Shown here: piece by piece, positions 1 through 5,263 of the stretch | How the letters are laid out: each line of letters begins with the position of its first letter | Position numbering within the stretch: the first letter of the stretch is position 1 | Origin: Syntrophaceae bacterium CG2_30_49_12 | GTDB taxonomy: Bacteria > Desulfobacterota > Syntrophia > Syntrophales > CG2-30-49-12 | DNA: 6,214 nucleotides | Assembly (NCBI GenBank): GCA_001873675.1 | Contig: MNZP01000073.1 | Coordinates: 1 to 6,214, forward strand | Direction: 5' to 3' | Translations under genes and position numbers: made by a program | The notes under the pieces: model-generated | What the model saw: only the letters and a program-made list of their open reading frames with translations | Databases searched by the model: none | Told to the model about the DNA's origin: nothing

Positions 1-287
1 TTATCCAGCATGTAACTCAGTTCATCGGCCCTGGCCCTGAAATTCAGAGGGACGAAGATGGCGCCTAACTTCGCGGCGGCACAATACGATTCAATATATT
101 CCGGGCAATTAACCTGTATTATAGCGACGCGATCCCCCTTGCTCACTCCCAAGCTGATCAGGGCATTACTCAAACTGTTGACCCGTTCGCTGATCTGTGA
201 ATAAGTCCATCTTTTCCCTTCGAAAACCATTGCATCTCTATCAGGACAGATAGCGGCGGCTATAGTCAGAAAATCTGTTGTATCCAT
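1..287 (-). CDS. AMP-forming acyl-CoA synthetase, N-terminal part (cut by window edge)
   Basis: Ninety-five codons are visible before the gene runs off the left edge. The product starts MDTTDFLTIAAAICPDRDAM and continues with the hallmark opening of the AMP-binding (adenylate-forming) family: FEGKRWTYSQI, then LISLGVSKGDRVAI, then NCPEYIESYCAAAKLGAIFVPLNFR and ADELSYML. This order (substrate-independent N-terminal subdomain, the GD-RVAI strand, the helix ending in GAIFVPLN) is typical of fatty-acyl or aryl-CoA ligases, which activate a carboxylic acid with ATP and CoA. The ATP-binding P-loop and the C-terminal domain lie outside the window, so the substrate cannot be told. The ATG at 287 is preceded by AGGAG (294-298) six bases away, and by a sigma-70-like promoter, so it is probably the first gene of its transcript. 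It was found by translating the reverse strand; there is no stop inside the window. The family call is firm, the specificity unknown. Confidence 0.9.
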   Translation of the reverse strand, partial: MDTTDFLTIAAAICPDRDAMVFEGKRWTYSQISERVNSLSNALISLGVSKGDRVAIIQVNCPEYIESYCAAAKLGAIFVPLNFRARADELSYMLD

Positions 288-344
288 TATGTACTCCTTT
301 TCTCGTGGTTCATTAAGTATAGGACATAGGTAAGTTGATTTAAT

Positions 345-373
345 TTAATAACAGAAACGCCGGGCAAAGTCAA
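345..373 (-). promoter_or_regulatory. sigma-70-type promoter for the acyl-CoA synthetase gene
   Basis: On the minus strand TTGACT (368-373) and TATTAA (345-350) are separated by exactly 17 bases. The -35 box matches consensus at 5 of 6 positions and the -10 box at 4 of 6. A start near 338 would give a leader of about 50 nt before the ATG at 287. The sequence around the start is AT-rich. No clear repressor palindrome was found. Confidence 0.5.
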
Positions 374-438
374 GCTATTTGGTCTGCGCGGCTTCTGAAC
401 GCATTACTCAAAAGCTGAAAATTGCTTCTCATTATGGT

Positions 439-549
439 AACTACCACAAAGTGGCAAAGGCACATAGGCACAAAGCAGAGCGGAGCAGGGTCGTTTCGTC
501 GTTTTTTTCTACTTTGTGCCTTTGGCGCTCTGTGCCTACCTGAATAGTT
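439..549. repeat. imperfect inverted repeat of GGCACAAAG-type motifs
   Basis: The left arm contains AGGCACAAAG (466-475) and the right arm its exact complement CTTTGTGCCT (512-521). Outside this 10-bp core, both arms carry further copies of the same short theme (GGCAAAGGCAC at 453-463; the complement of GGCACAGAG at 529-537), and the outer ends AACTA (439-443) and TAGTT (545-549) also pair. The sequence is low-complexity and non-coding. It looks like one of the degenerate dispersed intergenic repeats seen in environmental genomes; only one instance is visible here. Confidence 0.5.
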
Positions 550-564
550 ACAAGAAGAGAAAGC

Positions 565-679
565 GGACGCGACGGAGCGCGTCCCCCCCCCTACAGAGGG
601 CCACGCTGGACTCCGGTGTCGCCGCGCCGGGAGTTGATCTGTCCCTCCCCCGTGCGGAGGGCCACGCTCCGTCGTGGCC
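565..679. repeat. interleaved direct and inverted repeats upstream of the phosphoesterase stump
   Basis: Several repeat relations overlap. GAGGGCCACGCT occurs at 596-607 and 657-668, each preceded by a C-rich tract beginning GTCCC (581 and 641), giving an imperfect direct repeat of about 27 bp with a period near 60. CGACGGAGCG (570-579) is the exact complement of CGCTCCGTCG (665-674). GGACGCG/CGCGTCC (565-571 with 578-584) and GGCCACG/CGTGGCC (660-666 with 673-679) form 7-bp hairpins. A run of nine C lies at 583-591. With 439-549 this fills most of the gene-free stretch 288-700; no other feature is seen there apart from the promoter near 345-373. Confidence 0.55.
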
Positions 680-700
680 GAAAATAATGGAGGTGCAGCA

Positions 701-841
701 ATGTTAGTTTTTCCGAGCGATGTCCACCTGACGGATGGTTCATCGGGAACGACTATTGAGCCGCGGGCCTGGGGGTTAAAGTCGCCCTTTCCTATGAAAT
801 TGTATTATCAATGCCTGACCCCTAAACCTACTGACCCCTAA
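701..841 (+). pseudogene. N-terminal stump of a calcineurin-like metallophosphoesterase
   Basis: An ATG at 701 with a near-ideal RBS (GGAGG at 689-693, seven bases away) opens a 46-codon frame that stops at 839-841. The first 24 residues read MLVFPSDVHLTDGSSGTTIE then PRAW. The SDVHLTDG segment is the first metal-binding motif (D-x-H) of calcineurin-like metallophosphoesterases, placed right at the N-terminus as is usual there. After about residue 24 the sequence turns into unrelated residues (LKSPFPMKLYYQCLTPKPTD) encoded by DNA that ends in the 16-bp tandem duplication. The GD-x-x-D, GNH-D and later histidine motifs are absent, so the product cannot be an active enzyme. It converges on the regulator gene, whose stop lies two bases beyond. 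The excellent RBS and motif argue for a genuine gene start cut short by rearrangement. Chance resemblance is possible because the fragment is short. Confidence 0.6.
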
Positions 842-846
842 ACCTA
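815..846. repeat. perfect 16-bp tandem duplication
   Basis: CTGACCCCTAAACCTA occurs at 815-830 and again, without a mismatch, at 831-846. The second copy contains the stop of the metallophosphoesterase stump (839-841, plus) and the TAG stop of the response regulator (844-846, minus). A third partial copy (CTGAC) follows at 849-853. It may mark the edge of a rearrangement or of a small mobile repeat. Confidence 0.8.
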
Positions 847-2217
847 AACTGACATCAAGCCGTACTTTTTCAGCTTTTTATGCAGGGTGCGCCGGGTGAT
901 GCCGAGTCGCCTGGCCGCTTCACTTTTATTACCCCGAACCGTTTCGAGAGTCTTCAATATCGTCGCCTTTTCCACCGCTTCCAGAGGCGGGAGATCAGTA
1001 ACTCCATCCTGCGCCGGCGATGGCTCTTCCCCCGTTGCATTATCCTGGAGGACAACGGCAAGTTCGTCCTCGTCGAGATATTCGGATCGAGAAAGAACGA
1101 CCCCCCTTTCCACAGCATTCATGAGTTCCCGAACATTGCCAGGCCAGGGATATCTCAACAACCGATCCATGGCCTGCGGGGTGAATCCTCTAATTTTCTT
1201 GTGATTTTTTTCCACAAAGAGGTTCAAAAAGTGCTGGGCAAGGAGAGGGATATCTTCCCTCCGCTCCCTCAGAGGCGGTACATGGAGGGCCACTACATGC
1301 AAACGGTAGTAGAGGTCCTCCCGAAAAAGCCCCGCGGCAATCTCCCTTAGCAGGTCTCTGTTGGTAGCAGCAATCACCCGTGCATCAACCCTGATACTCT
1401 CCTCGCCACCTACACGGGTGATTTCCCGTTCCTGGAGGACACGCAATATCTTTACCTGCATGGCAAGAGACATTTCGCTGACCTCATCTAAAAAGATGGT
1501 GCCCCTGTCGGCCTGGCGGAATTTCCCCTCCCTTCGTCGGTCGGCGCCGGTAAAGGCACCTCTCTCATGTCCGAAGAGTTCCGATTCCAGGAGGGTTTCC
1601 GCAATTGCAGCGCAGTTGACCTTTACAAAAGGTCCCTCCTTCCGGGAACTGTTAAAATGGATGGCCCCGGCAATCATCTCCTTGCCGGTCCCCGATTCGC
1701 CGGAGATCAGTACTGTTGCTTCTGAGGGGGCGACCTGGGCTACCGTTTCGAGAAGCCTCGTCATGGCCTGAGAACGTCCTATCAGGTTTCGTCTGTCAAA
1801 ACGGGCGCCGAGGCTCTCCCGGAGGAGACGGTTTTCCTCCCTCAAATGGCTGTGATCCATCGCCCGTTCCATAGTGAGTCGCAGCTCGTCAAAATCAAGG
1901 GGCTTGGTGAGATAATCGTAAGCTCCCTCCTTAAGGGCCTTTACCGCCGTTTCCACGGACGCGTAGGCGGTCATGATGATCACCGGGATGGCAGGATTGA
2001 AGGCCTTGATTTCCTTCAGGGCCTCAAGCCCCGAAACCTTGACCATCCGAATATCCATCAGGATAAGGTCAAAAGGCCGATGGCGAACCTCCCCAAGAGC
2101 GTTTTCGCCATCATTGGCCTCGACCACCTTATAACTCCAGCCGGTAAGAAGGGTCCGCAACATGGTGCGATGGGCAAAATCATCATCCACCACAAGGATG
2201 GTATTTTTCGTTTTCAT
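844..2217 (-). CDS. zraR: ZraR-like sigma-54-dependent response regulator (NtrC family)
   Basis: The 457-residue product has the full three-part NtrC layout. Residues 5-118 are a receiver domain with the acidic pocket D11-D13, the phosphorylation site D55 (LILMDIRM), T83 and K105 (LTKPLDF). Residues 144-375 are the AAA+ domain: Walker A GESGTGKE (173-180), the sigma-54-contacting loop GAFTGA (220-225), Walker B IFLDE (241-245), and PWPGNVREL (357-365). Residues 411-455 hold a Fis-type helix-turn-helix (GNKSEAARRLGITRRTLHKK). Stretches such as LKEIKAFNPAIPVIIMTAY, VAPSEATVLI and RREDIPLLAQHF closely resemble E. coli ZraR as remembered, which supports the symbol beyond the general family. The ATG overlaps the kinase stop as ATGA and lacks a strong RBS of its own, indicating translational coupling. 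It should activate the sigma-54 promoters at 4252 and 4022. All catalytic residues are intact. Confidence 0.93.
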   Translation of the reverse strand: MKTKNTILVVDDDFAHRTMLRTLLTGWSYKVVEANDGENALGEVRHRPFDLILMDIRMVKVSGLEALKEIKAFNPAIPVIIMTAYASVETAVKALKEGAYDYLTKPLDFDELRLTMERAMDHSHLREENRLLRESLGARFDRRNLIGRSQAMTRLLETVAQVAPSEATVLISGESGTGKEMIAGAIHFNSSRKEGPFVKVNCAAIAETLLESELFGHERGAFTGADRRREGKFRQADRGTIFLDEVSEMSLAMQVKILRVLQEREITRVGGEESIRVDARVIAATNRDLLREIAAGLFREDLYYRLHVVALHVPPLRERREDIPLLAQHFLNLFVEKNHKKIRGFTPQAMDRLLRYPWPGNVRELMNAVERGVVLSRSEYLDEDELAVVLQDNATGEEPSPAQDGVTDLPPLEAVEKATILKTLETVRGNKSEAARRLGITRRTLHKKLKKYGLMSV

Positions 2218-3992
2218 ATCAGTGAACCGTTCGTTGAGGTTTTATCTCCCGGGGAAAGGGAGAAAAAAATGGAGATGGCGGTTCCCCGGCCGGCCTTGCT
2301 TTCCGCCCTCACTTCGCCATGATGGGCCTCGATGATCTTGTGGACAATGGCCAGCCCGAGACCGGTCCCCGACGGTTTGGTGGTAAAGTAAGGGTCGAAG
2401 ATATGGGGGAGGTCCTCTCTGTCAATTCCTGCCCCGGTATCGGAGATATCGAGCCTCACAGTACCCGCATCTACACGGGACAGTGCCACGGAAAGTGTGC
2501 CCCCATTTTCCATTGCCCCTATGGCATTGAGATACAGGTTCAGGAGTACCTGCTTGATTCTATCAGGATCTGCCATGATCTCCCCTACCTCTGACGGCAG
2601 CTCTGCCTCGATGGCGATATTTTTCTGGCGGGTTTCAACTTCGATCATTTTCAGGGTATGATGAATCAACGTCTGGAGCGATGTCCATTGCCTGTTCAAA
2701 TTCATCGGTCGGGCAAATTCGAGAAGTTGACCGATGGCCCGGTTCAACCGTTCCACTTCCTGCACCATGATATCCGCCGTCTTCTGATCTTCGGGATTAT
2801 TTCGATACCGCTCCTTGAAATAAGTGGCGAATCCTTTGATTGAACTTAACGGATTCCTTATCTCGTGGGCGATCCCGGCTGCCATGCTCCCCAGCGATGC
2901 GAGGCGCTGACTTCTTGCCACCTCTTTTTTGAGATCTTGCACCTCGGACATATCCCTGAAGAGGATGACGTATCCAAGGAACGACCCCTCATCGTCTTTT
3001 AGAGCCGTGCCAATCACTTCCAAAGGAATACCTTTTCCTTCTTCAGCGGGGCACTCGATTTCTCTTTCGAGAATCCCCTTTCTGCTCGCAAGAGATTCAA
3101 GGAGAGTTCTAAATGGCCGTGGAAGAAGGTTATCGGCCCTTTTTCCGAGGGCCTCCCGGCAGGAAAGCTGAAGGACAGAATCGGCCCTCTGATTGAAAGA
3201 GGTAATTTCCCCCTGATTGTCAATGGTGAGGAGACCGAGGGGCATATTCTCGACCAACCTGTCAGAGAAAGCCTTAATCCGGGAAAGAGAAGACTTAACG
3301 GAACGATAACCCTGTGCCAGAAAAAGTGAAATGATCCCGGAAAATCCAATCAGCAGCAGGATAATAGCCGTCAGGACAGTGTGACGGGTGGTTTCTTCTC
3401 TGGCCGCTTCGATCGGTCCCATGTTGAGACCCGCAAAAATGACCGCCGCCGTCCCCTCTCCCTGGGCGGTAAGAGGTGACAACATGTTATCAGGCTTCCC
3501 CCCGCCCTGAAATCCCCGGATGTCCTGCCTTGCAGGCGTAAGACCACGAAAGACCTCAAAGGTATCGGTTCCCTCCTGATTTGGGACCTGACGCCACTCG
3601 ACCCGTTTCCACCTGAAAATCCGCTCAAGGTTCAGATTTGCGCCATAGGTTTCCCCGATCAGCGATGGATCACTATGGGCCAGAACGGTACCGTGGACGT
3701 CGGTGACAATCAGGTAGTCAATATCGGGTTGCTGTGCCATTTCCATCAACAGCTTTTGAAGCTGGAAATAATTCCATCCCATACCTGTGCCTGTTCTGGC
3801 GCCGGCCTCGAAAGAACTTATCAGGGCAGCCCCCTTTTCCCTTAAAAGCCGTACCGCATCCTCCCTCTGTCTGTGGATATTTTCAAGGGTCATGTAAATA
3901 AAGATCGGCGCCAGGATTCCCATCGCCCCCATGATAATCCAGGGCGGGATAGCCACCCATGATCTCCTGTTTTTTTCTGTCCTTTCTTCCAT
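2214..3992 (-). CDS. zraS: ZraS-like membrane sensor histidine kinase with an added PAS domain
   Basis: The product has 592 residues from the ATG. Membrane segments lie at about 14-36 and 205-227; the roughly 170-residue part between them is periplasmic and contains EKGAALISSFEAGART and TDVHGTVLAHSDPSLIG, which resemble the E. coli ZraS sensor region. A PAS domain follows (about 240-350; ENMPLGLLTIDNQGEITSFN), then HisKA with the phosphoacceptor H376 (GIAHEIRNPLSSIKGF) and the ATPase domain with N489, DTGAGI (518-523), DPYFTTK (533-539) and GTGLGL (542-547). E. coli ZraS is remembered as about 465 residues without the PAS domain, so the extra length is mainly that insert. The start is uncertain. 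ATG 3992 gives a basic tail (KNRR) fitting the membrane topology, but its only SD-like sequence is one base away. GTG 3956 has AGGAG at 3964-3968, seven bases away, and suits the predicted sigma-54 start near 3996. The periplasmic part has no cysteine, so a zinc stimulus is not assured. Confidence 0.92.
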   Translation of the reverse strand: MEERTEKNRRSWVAIPPWIIMGAMGILAPIFIYMTLENIHRQREDAVRLLREKGAALISSFEAGARTGTGMGWNYFQLQKLLMEMAQQPDIDYLIVTDVHGTVLAHSDPSLIGETYGANLNLERIFRWKRVEWRQVPNQEGTDTFEVFRGLTPARQDIRGFQGGGKPDNMLSPLTAQGEGTAAVIFAGLNMGPIEAAREETTRHTVLTAIILLLIGFSGIISLFLAQGYRSVKSSLSRIKAFSDRLVENMPLGLLTIDNQGEITSFNQRADSVLQLSCREALGKRADNLLPRPFRTLLESLASRKGILEREIECPAEEGKGIPLEVIGTALKDDEGSFLGYVILFRDMSEVQDLKKEVARSQRLASLGSMAAGIAHEIRNPLSSIKGFATYFKERYRNNPEDQKTADIMVQEVERLNRAIGQLLEFARPMNLNRQWTSLQTLIHHTLKMIEVETRQKNIAIEAELPSEVGEIMADPDRIKQVLLNLYLNAIGAMENGGTLSVALSRVDAGTVRLDISDTGAGIDREDLPHIFDPYFTTKPSGTGLGLAIVHKIIEAHHGEVRAESKAGRGTAISIFFSLSPGDKTSTNGSLI

Positions 3993-4006
3993 GTCCCTGT
4001 ATATCT

Positions 4007-4022
4007 TGCAAAATTAATACCG
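4007..4022 (-). promoter_or_regulatory. sigma-54 promoter for the zraSR-like operon
   Basis: Reading the minus strand, GG (4021-4020), ten bases, then GC (4009-4008) gives the invariant -24/-12 spacing, with the -12 side reading TTTTGCA. The -24 side (CGGTAT) departs from TGGCAC, so it is weaker than the opposite promoter. The predicted start is near 3996, about 40 nt before the GTG at 3956 but only 4 nt before the ATG at 3992. Its place beside an NtrC-family operon supports it. Confidence 0.55.
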
Positions 4023-4105
4023 GCACTGGCAGGCCTCAACCATTCAGGCCGCCCGTTGCTTCCGGTGGAAAGACGCCTCGGCCAATTAATCACTCCGTGG
4101 CTTGC

Positions 4106-4122
4106 TGGATACTTTTTAACCA
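4106..4122. promoter_or_regulatory. candidate activator-binding dyad 1 (upstream activating sequence)
   Basis: TGGATACTTTTTAACCA is an interrupted palindrome (TGGATA-N5-TAACCA, one mismatch between the arms) matching the 4138-4154 site at 15 of 17 bases. Its centre is about 118 bp upstream of the predicted operon start and 164 bp upstream of the predicted start of the exported-protein gene, within the usual range for an enhancer-binding protein. Confidence 0.6.
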
Positions 4123-4137
4123 CCTGGATACCATAAC

Positions 4138-4154
4138 TGGATACTTGTTATCCA
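4138..4154. promoter_or_regulatory. candidate activator-binding dyad 2 (upstream activating sequence)
   Basis: TGGATACTTGTTATCCA is a perfect TGGATA-N5-TATCCA inverted repeat. It lies 32 bp (about three helical turns) centre to centre from dyad 1, so two activator dimers would sit on the same face of the helix. A further half-site TGGATA lies between them at 4125-4130. Confidence 0.65.
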
Positions 4155-4251
4155 CTTTTTTCTTTAATGGGGGGGGACAAAAGGAGCAAAAAGGACGATT
4201 GCCCGGAAGTAATCCTGTCATTTAAAGGGCTTATGCCACAGGGCGGTCATC

Positions 4252-4267
4252 TGGCATACCCCTTGCG
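4252..4267 (+). promoter_or_regulatory. sigma-54 promoter for the zraP-like gene
   Basis: TGGCATACCCCTTGCG carries GG (4253-4254) and GC (4265-4266) exactly ten bases apart and matches the TGGCA and TTGC boxes of the sigma-54 consensus. The predicted start is near 4278, giving a leader of about 26 nt with the strong RBS AAAGGAGG (4287-4294), nine bases before the ATG at 4304. ATGCCA at 4233-4238 is an inverted copy of TGGCAT at 4252-4257. Confidence 0.85.
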
Positions 4268-4303
4268 AAACATAAATAAAATCTTTAAAGGAGGATAAAA
4301 AAC

Positions 4304-4780
4304 ATGAAAAGACTGGCGACAACGTTTACAATCGTATTGTCTGTTATGGCTATGGCCGCTCTGGCCCTCGGTCAGGGGTGGGAAATGGGGCAGGGTCAGG
4401 GCCGGGGAATGGGGCAGGGCAGGGGAACATGCTACTGGGGGGATGTTACAGCCATGAAGGAGCTCAACCTCACCGAAGAACAGACCACGAAGACCAACGT
4501 CCTTCGCAACACCCATCTCAAGGAGATAAAACCCCTTCAGGACACACTCTTCAGTAAAAGTGGGGAATTGAGATTGCTCTGGTTGGAGACAGACCCTGAC
4601 CGGGATAAGATTATGGCTCTGCAGAAAGAAATCAGGACTCTCCGGGATCAGATGGAGGATAAAAATATCAGTTACCGGCTGGCCATTCTCAAGATCCTGA
4701 CTCCGGAGCAGCGGAATAAATTAGTAGGTTCCAGGTGGGGAGCCGGCCTCGGCTCTGGTCCCCGGCAGGGGGGAAGATGA
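4304..4780 (+). CDS. zraP: exported Spy/CpxP/ZraP-family periplasmic chaperone-like protein
   Basis: The 158-residue product begins with a signal peptide (MKRLATT, then a hydrophobic core to about residue 22, likely cut near ALG-QG). Next comes a Gly/Gln/Met-rich segment (24-42) built on MGQG and GRG repeats, a single cysteine C43, and a helical body with the two LTxxQ-type motifs of the Spy/CpxP superfamily: LTEEQ (56-60) and LTPEQ (132-136). Between them is a charged helical hairpin. A Gly-rich tail (143-158) ends it. Family members are small periplasmic proteins that protect envelope proteins under stress; ZraP also binds zinc. Here metal ligands are scarce (one Cys, one His), so chaperone activity is better supported than zinc binding. 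Divergence from the zraSR-like pair and its own sigma-54 promoter are the main reasons for choosing ZraP over Spy or CpxP. The symbol denotes this role, not proven orthology. Confidence 0.82.
   Translation: MKRLATTFTIVLSVMAMAALALGQGWEMGQGQGRGMGQGRGTCYWGDVTAMKELNLTEEQTTKTNVLRNTHLKEIKPLQDTLFSKSGELRLLWLETDPDRDKIMALQKEIRTLRDQMEDKNISYRLAILKILTPEQRNKLVGSRWGAGLGSGPRQGGR
4375..4442 (+). other. potential G-quadruplex in the zraP-like coding strand
   Basis: The sense strand has ten G-tracts of three or more in 68 bases: 4375-4378, 4380-4382, 4387-4390, 4393-4395, 4399-4401, 4404-4407, 4411-4414, 4417-4419, 4422-4425 and 4437-4442. Seven of them (4387-4425) are separated by only two or three bases, well within the G3+N1-7 rule. 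They encode the Gly/Gln/Met repeat just after the signal peptide, so the structure could form in the mRNA about 70 nt past the start codon. It may simply follow from glycine codon use. Confidence 0.5.
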
Positions 4781-4817
4781 TTAATTACCGAGGTCGGCCC
4801 TCTTCCTGGAGAATCCT

Positions 4818-5249
4818 GTGCCGAGCTTCCAGCCCCTGGTCTCGACGATTGCTGCGGTACATGCTCAGGGGGGACTATGTATTGCCCCCCATCCGATGAG
4901 CCGGCAACGTGACAGCATAAATCGGCACACGATAGAGAATCTCTTGAAAAGGTCGGAGGAAGGGGAGGGGCCTTACCTTGACGGGCTTGAAATCATAAGC
5001 CCTTACGCCGCCCCTCTCCTCTGCTCTGATGATGTCCGCGACCTTGCTAAAAACCATTTTCACCTTGCGGAAATCGGCGGCAGCGACGCACATTCACTGT
5101 CTCTATTAGGAAACAGGTACACTATCTTTCCAGGGGAAAAGACTGGAGACTTATACCAGGCCATCCTGAGCAAGATTACCCGCGCCGCGGGCAGCAGCCT
5201 GGATCATCTCCCTCCCTCCGTTACCCCCCCCCGTCGCGGGGGGAGATGA
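4818..5249 (+). CDS. PHP-domain phosphoesterase, C-terminal half only (probable gene remnant)
   Basis: The frame can start only at GTG 4818; it is open from 4785, just after an in-frame TAA at 4782. Recognisable PHP-family features are VHAQGGLCIAPHPMS (residues 14-28, with metal-ligand H25), LDGLEI (54-59), AEIGGSDAH (84-92, with D90 and H92) and the following GNRYTIFPG. Similarity seems to begin before the GTG, at LFLENPVPSF (from 4803), which in full-length members lies around residue 90. The N-terminal HxH, Asp and Glu metal ligands are missing and their place is taken by the zraP-like gene, so a complete metal site cannot form. No RBS precedes the GTG. The last dozen residues (PPSVTPPRRGGR) are encoded by a C/G-rich hairpin, not conserved sequence. 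It is most likely a 5'-truncated relic. Translation as a tail of the zraP-like transcript is possible. Confidence 0.7.
   Translation: MPSFQPLVSTIAAVHAQGGLCIAPHPMSRQRDSINRHTIENLLKRSEEGEGPYLDGLEIISPYAAPLLCSDDVRDLAKNHFHLAEIGGSDAHSLSLLGNRYTIFPGEKTGDLYQAILSKITRAAGSSLDHLPPSVTPPRRGGR
5204..5249. terminator. GC-rich stem-loop at the end of the PHP remnant (possible bidirectional terminator)
   Basis: TCATCTCCC (5204-5212) pairs perfectly with GGGAGATGA (5241-5249). Inside, CCCCCCG (5227-5233) can pair with CGGGGGG (5237-5243) around a TCG loop, an alternative fold that competes for 5241-5243. The element includes the TGA stop and lies between convergent genes. There is no T-tract on either strand, so intrinsic termination is uncertain. 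Confidence 0.4.
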
Positions 5250-5263
5250 CAAGGGAGACAACA

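Noticed and set aside
516..707. 63-codon plus-strand frame in the repeat region
   Set aside because: It is made almost wholly of the repeat mosaic, has no RBS or recognisable motif, and overlaps the better-supported start at 701 in another frame.
708..853. Intrinsic terminator for the zraSR-like operon
   Set aside because: Downstream of the regulator stop no stable stem followed by a T-run was found on the minus strand.
880..1350. 156-codon plus-strand frame opposite the response regulator
   Set aside because: It lies over the HTH and AAA+ coding sequence of the regulator and shows no domain; antisense shadow.
4105..4144. Three CTGGATAC direct repeats considered as a short CRISPR-like or iteron array
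   Set aside because: Units are only 8 bp with uneven spacing (19 and 13 bp); two of them fit better as arms of the 17-bp dyads. No cas or replication gene is nearby.
4169..4176. Run of eight G in the control region
   Set aside because: Isolated homopolymer without partner G-tracts; it could be a phase-variable tract, but nothing supports that.
4247..4516. 89-codon minus-strand frame across the zraP-like start
   Set aside because: Its Pro/Leu-rich repeats are the complement of the Gly/Gln codons, and it would cover the sigma-54 promoter and RBS; not a gene.
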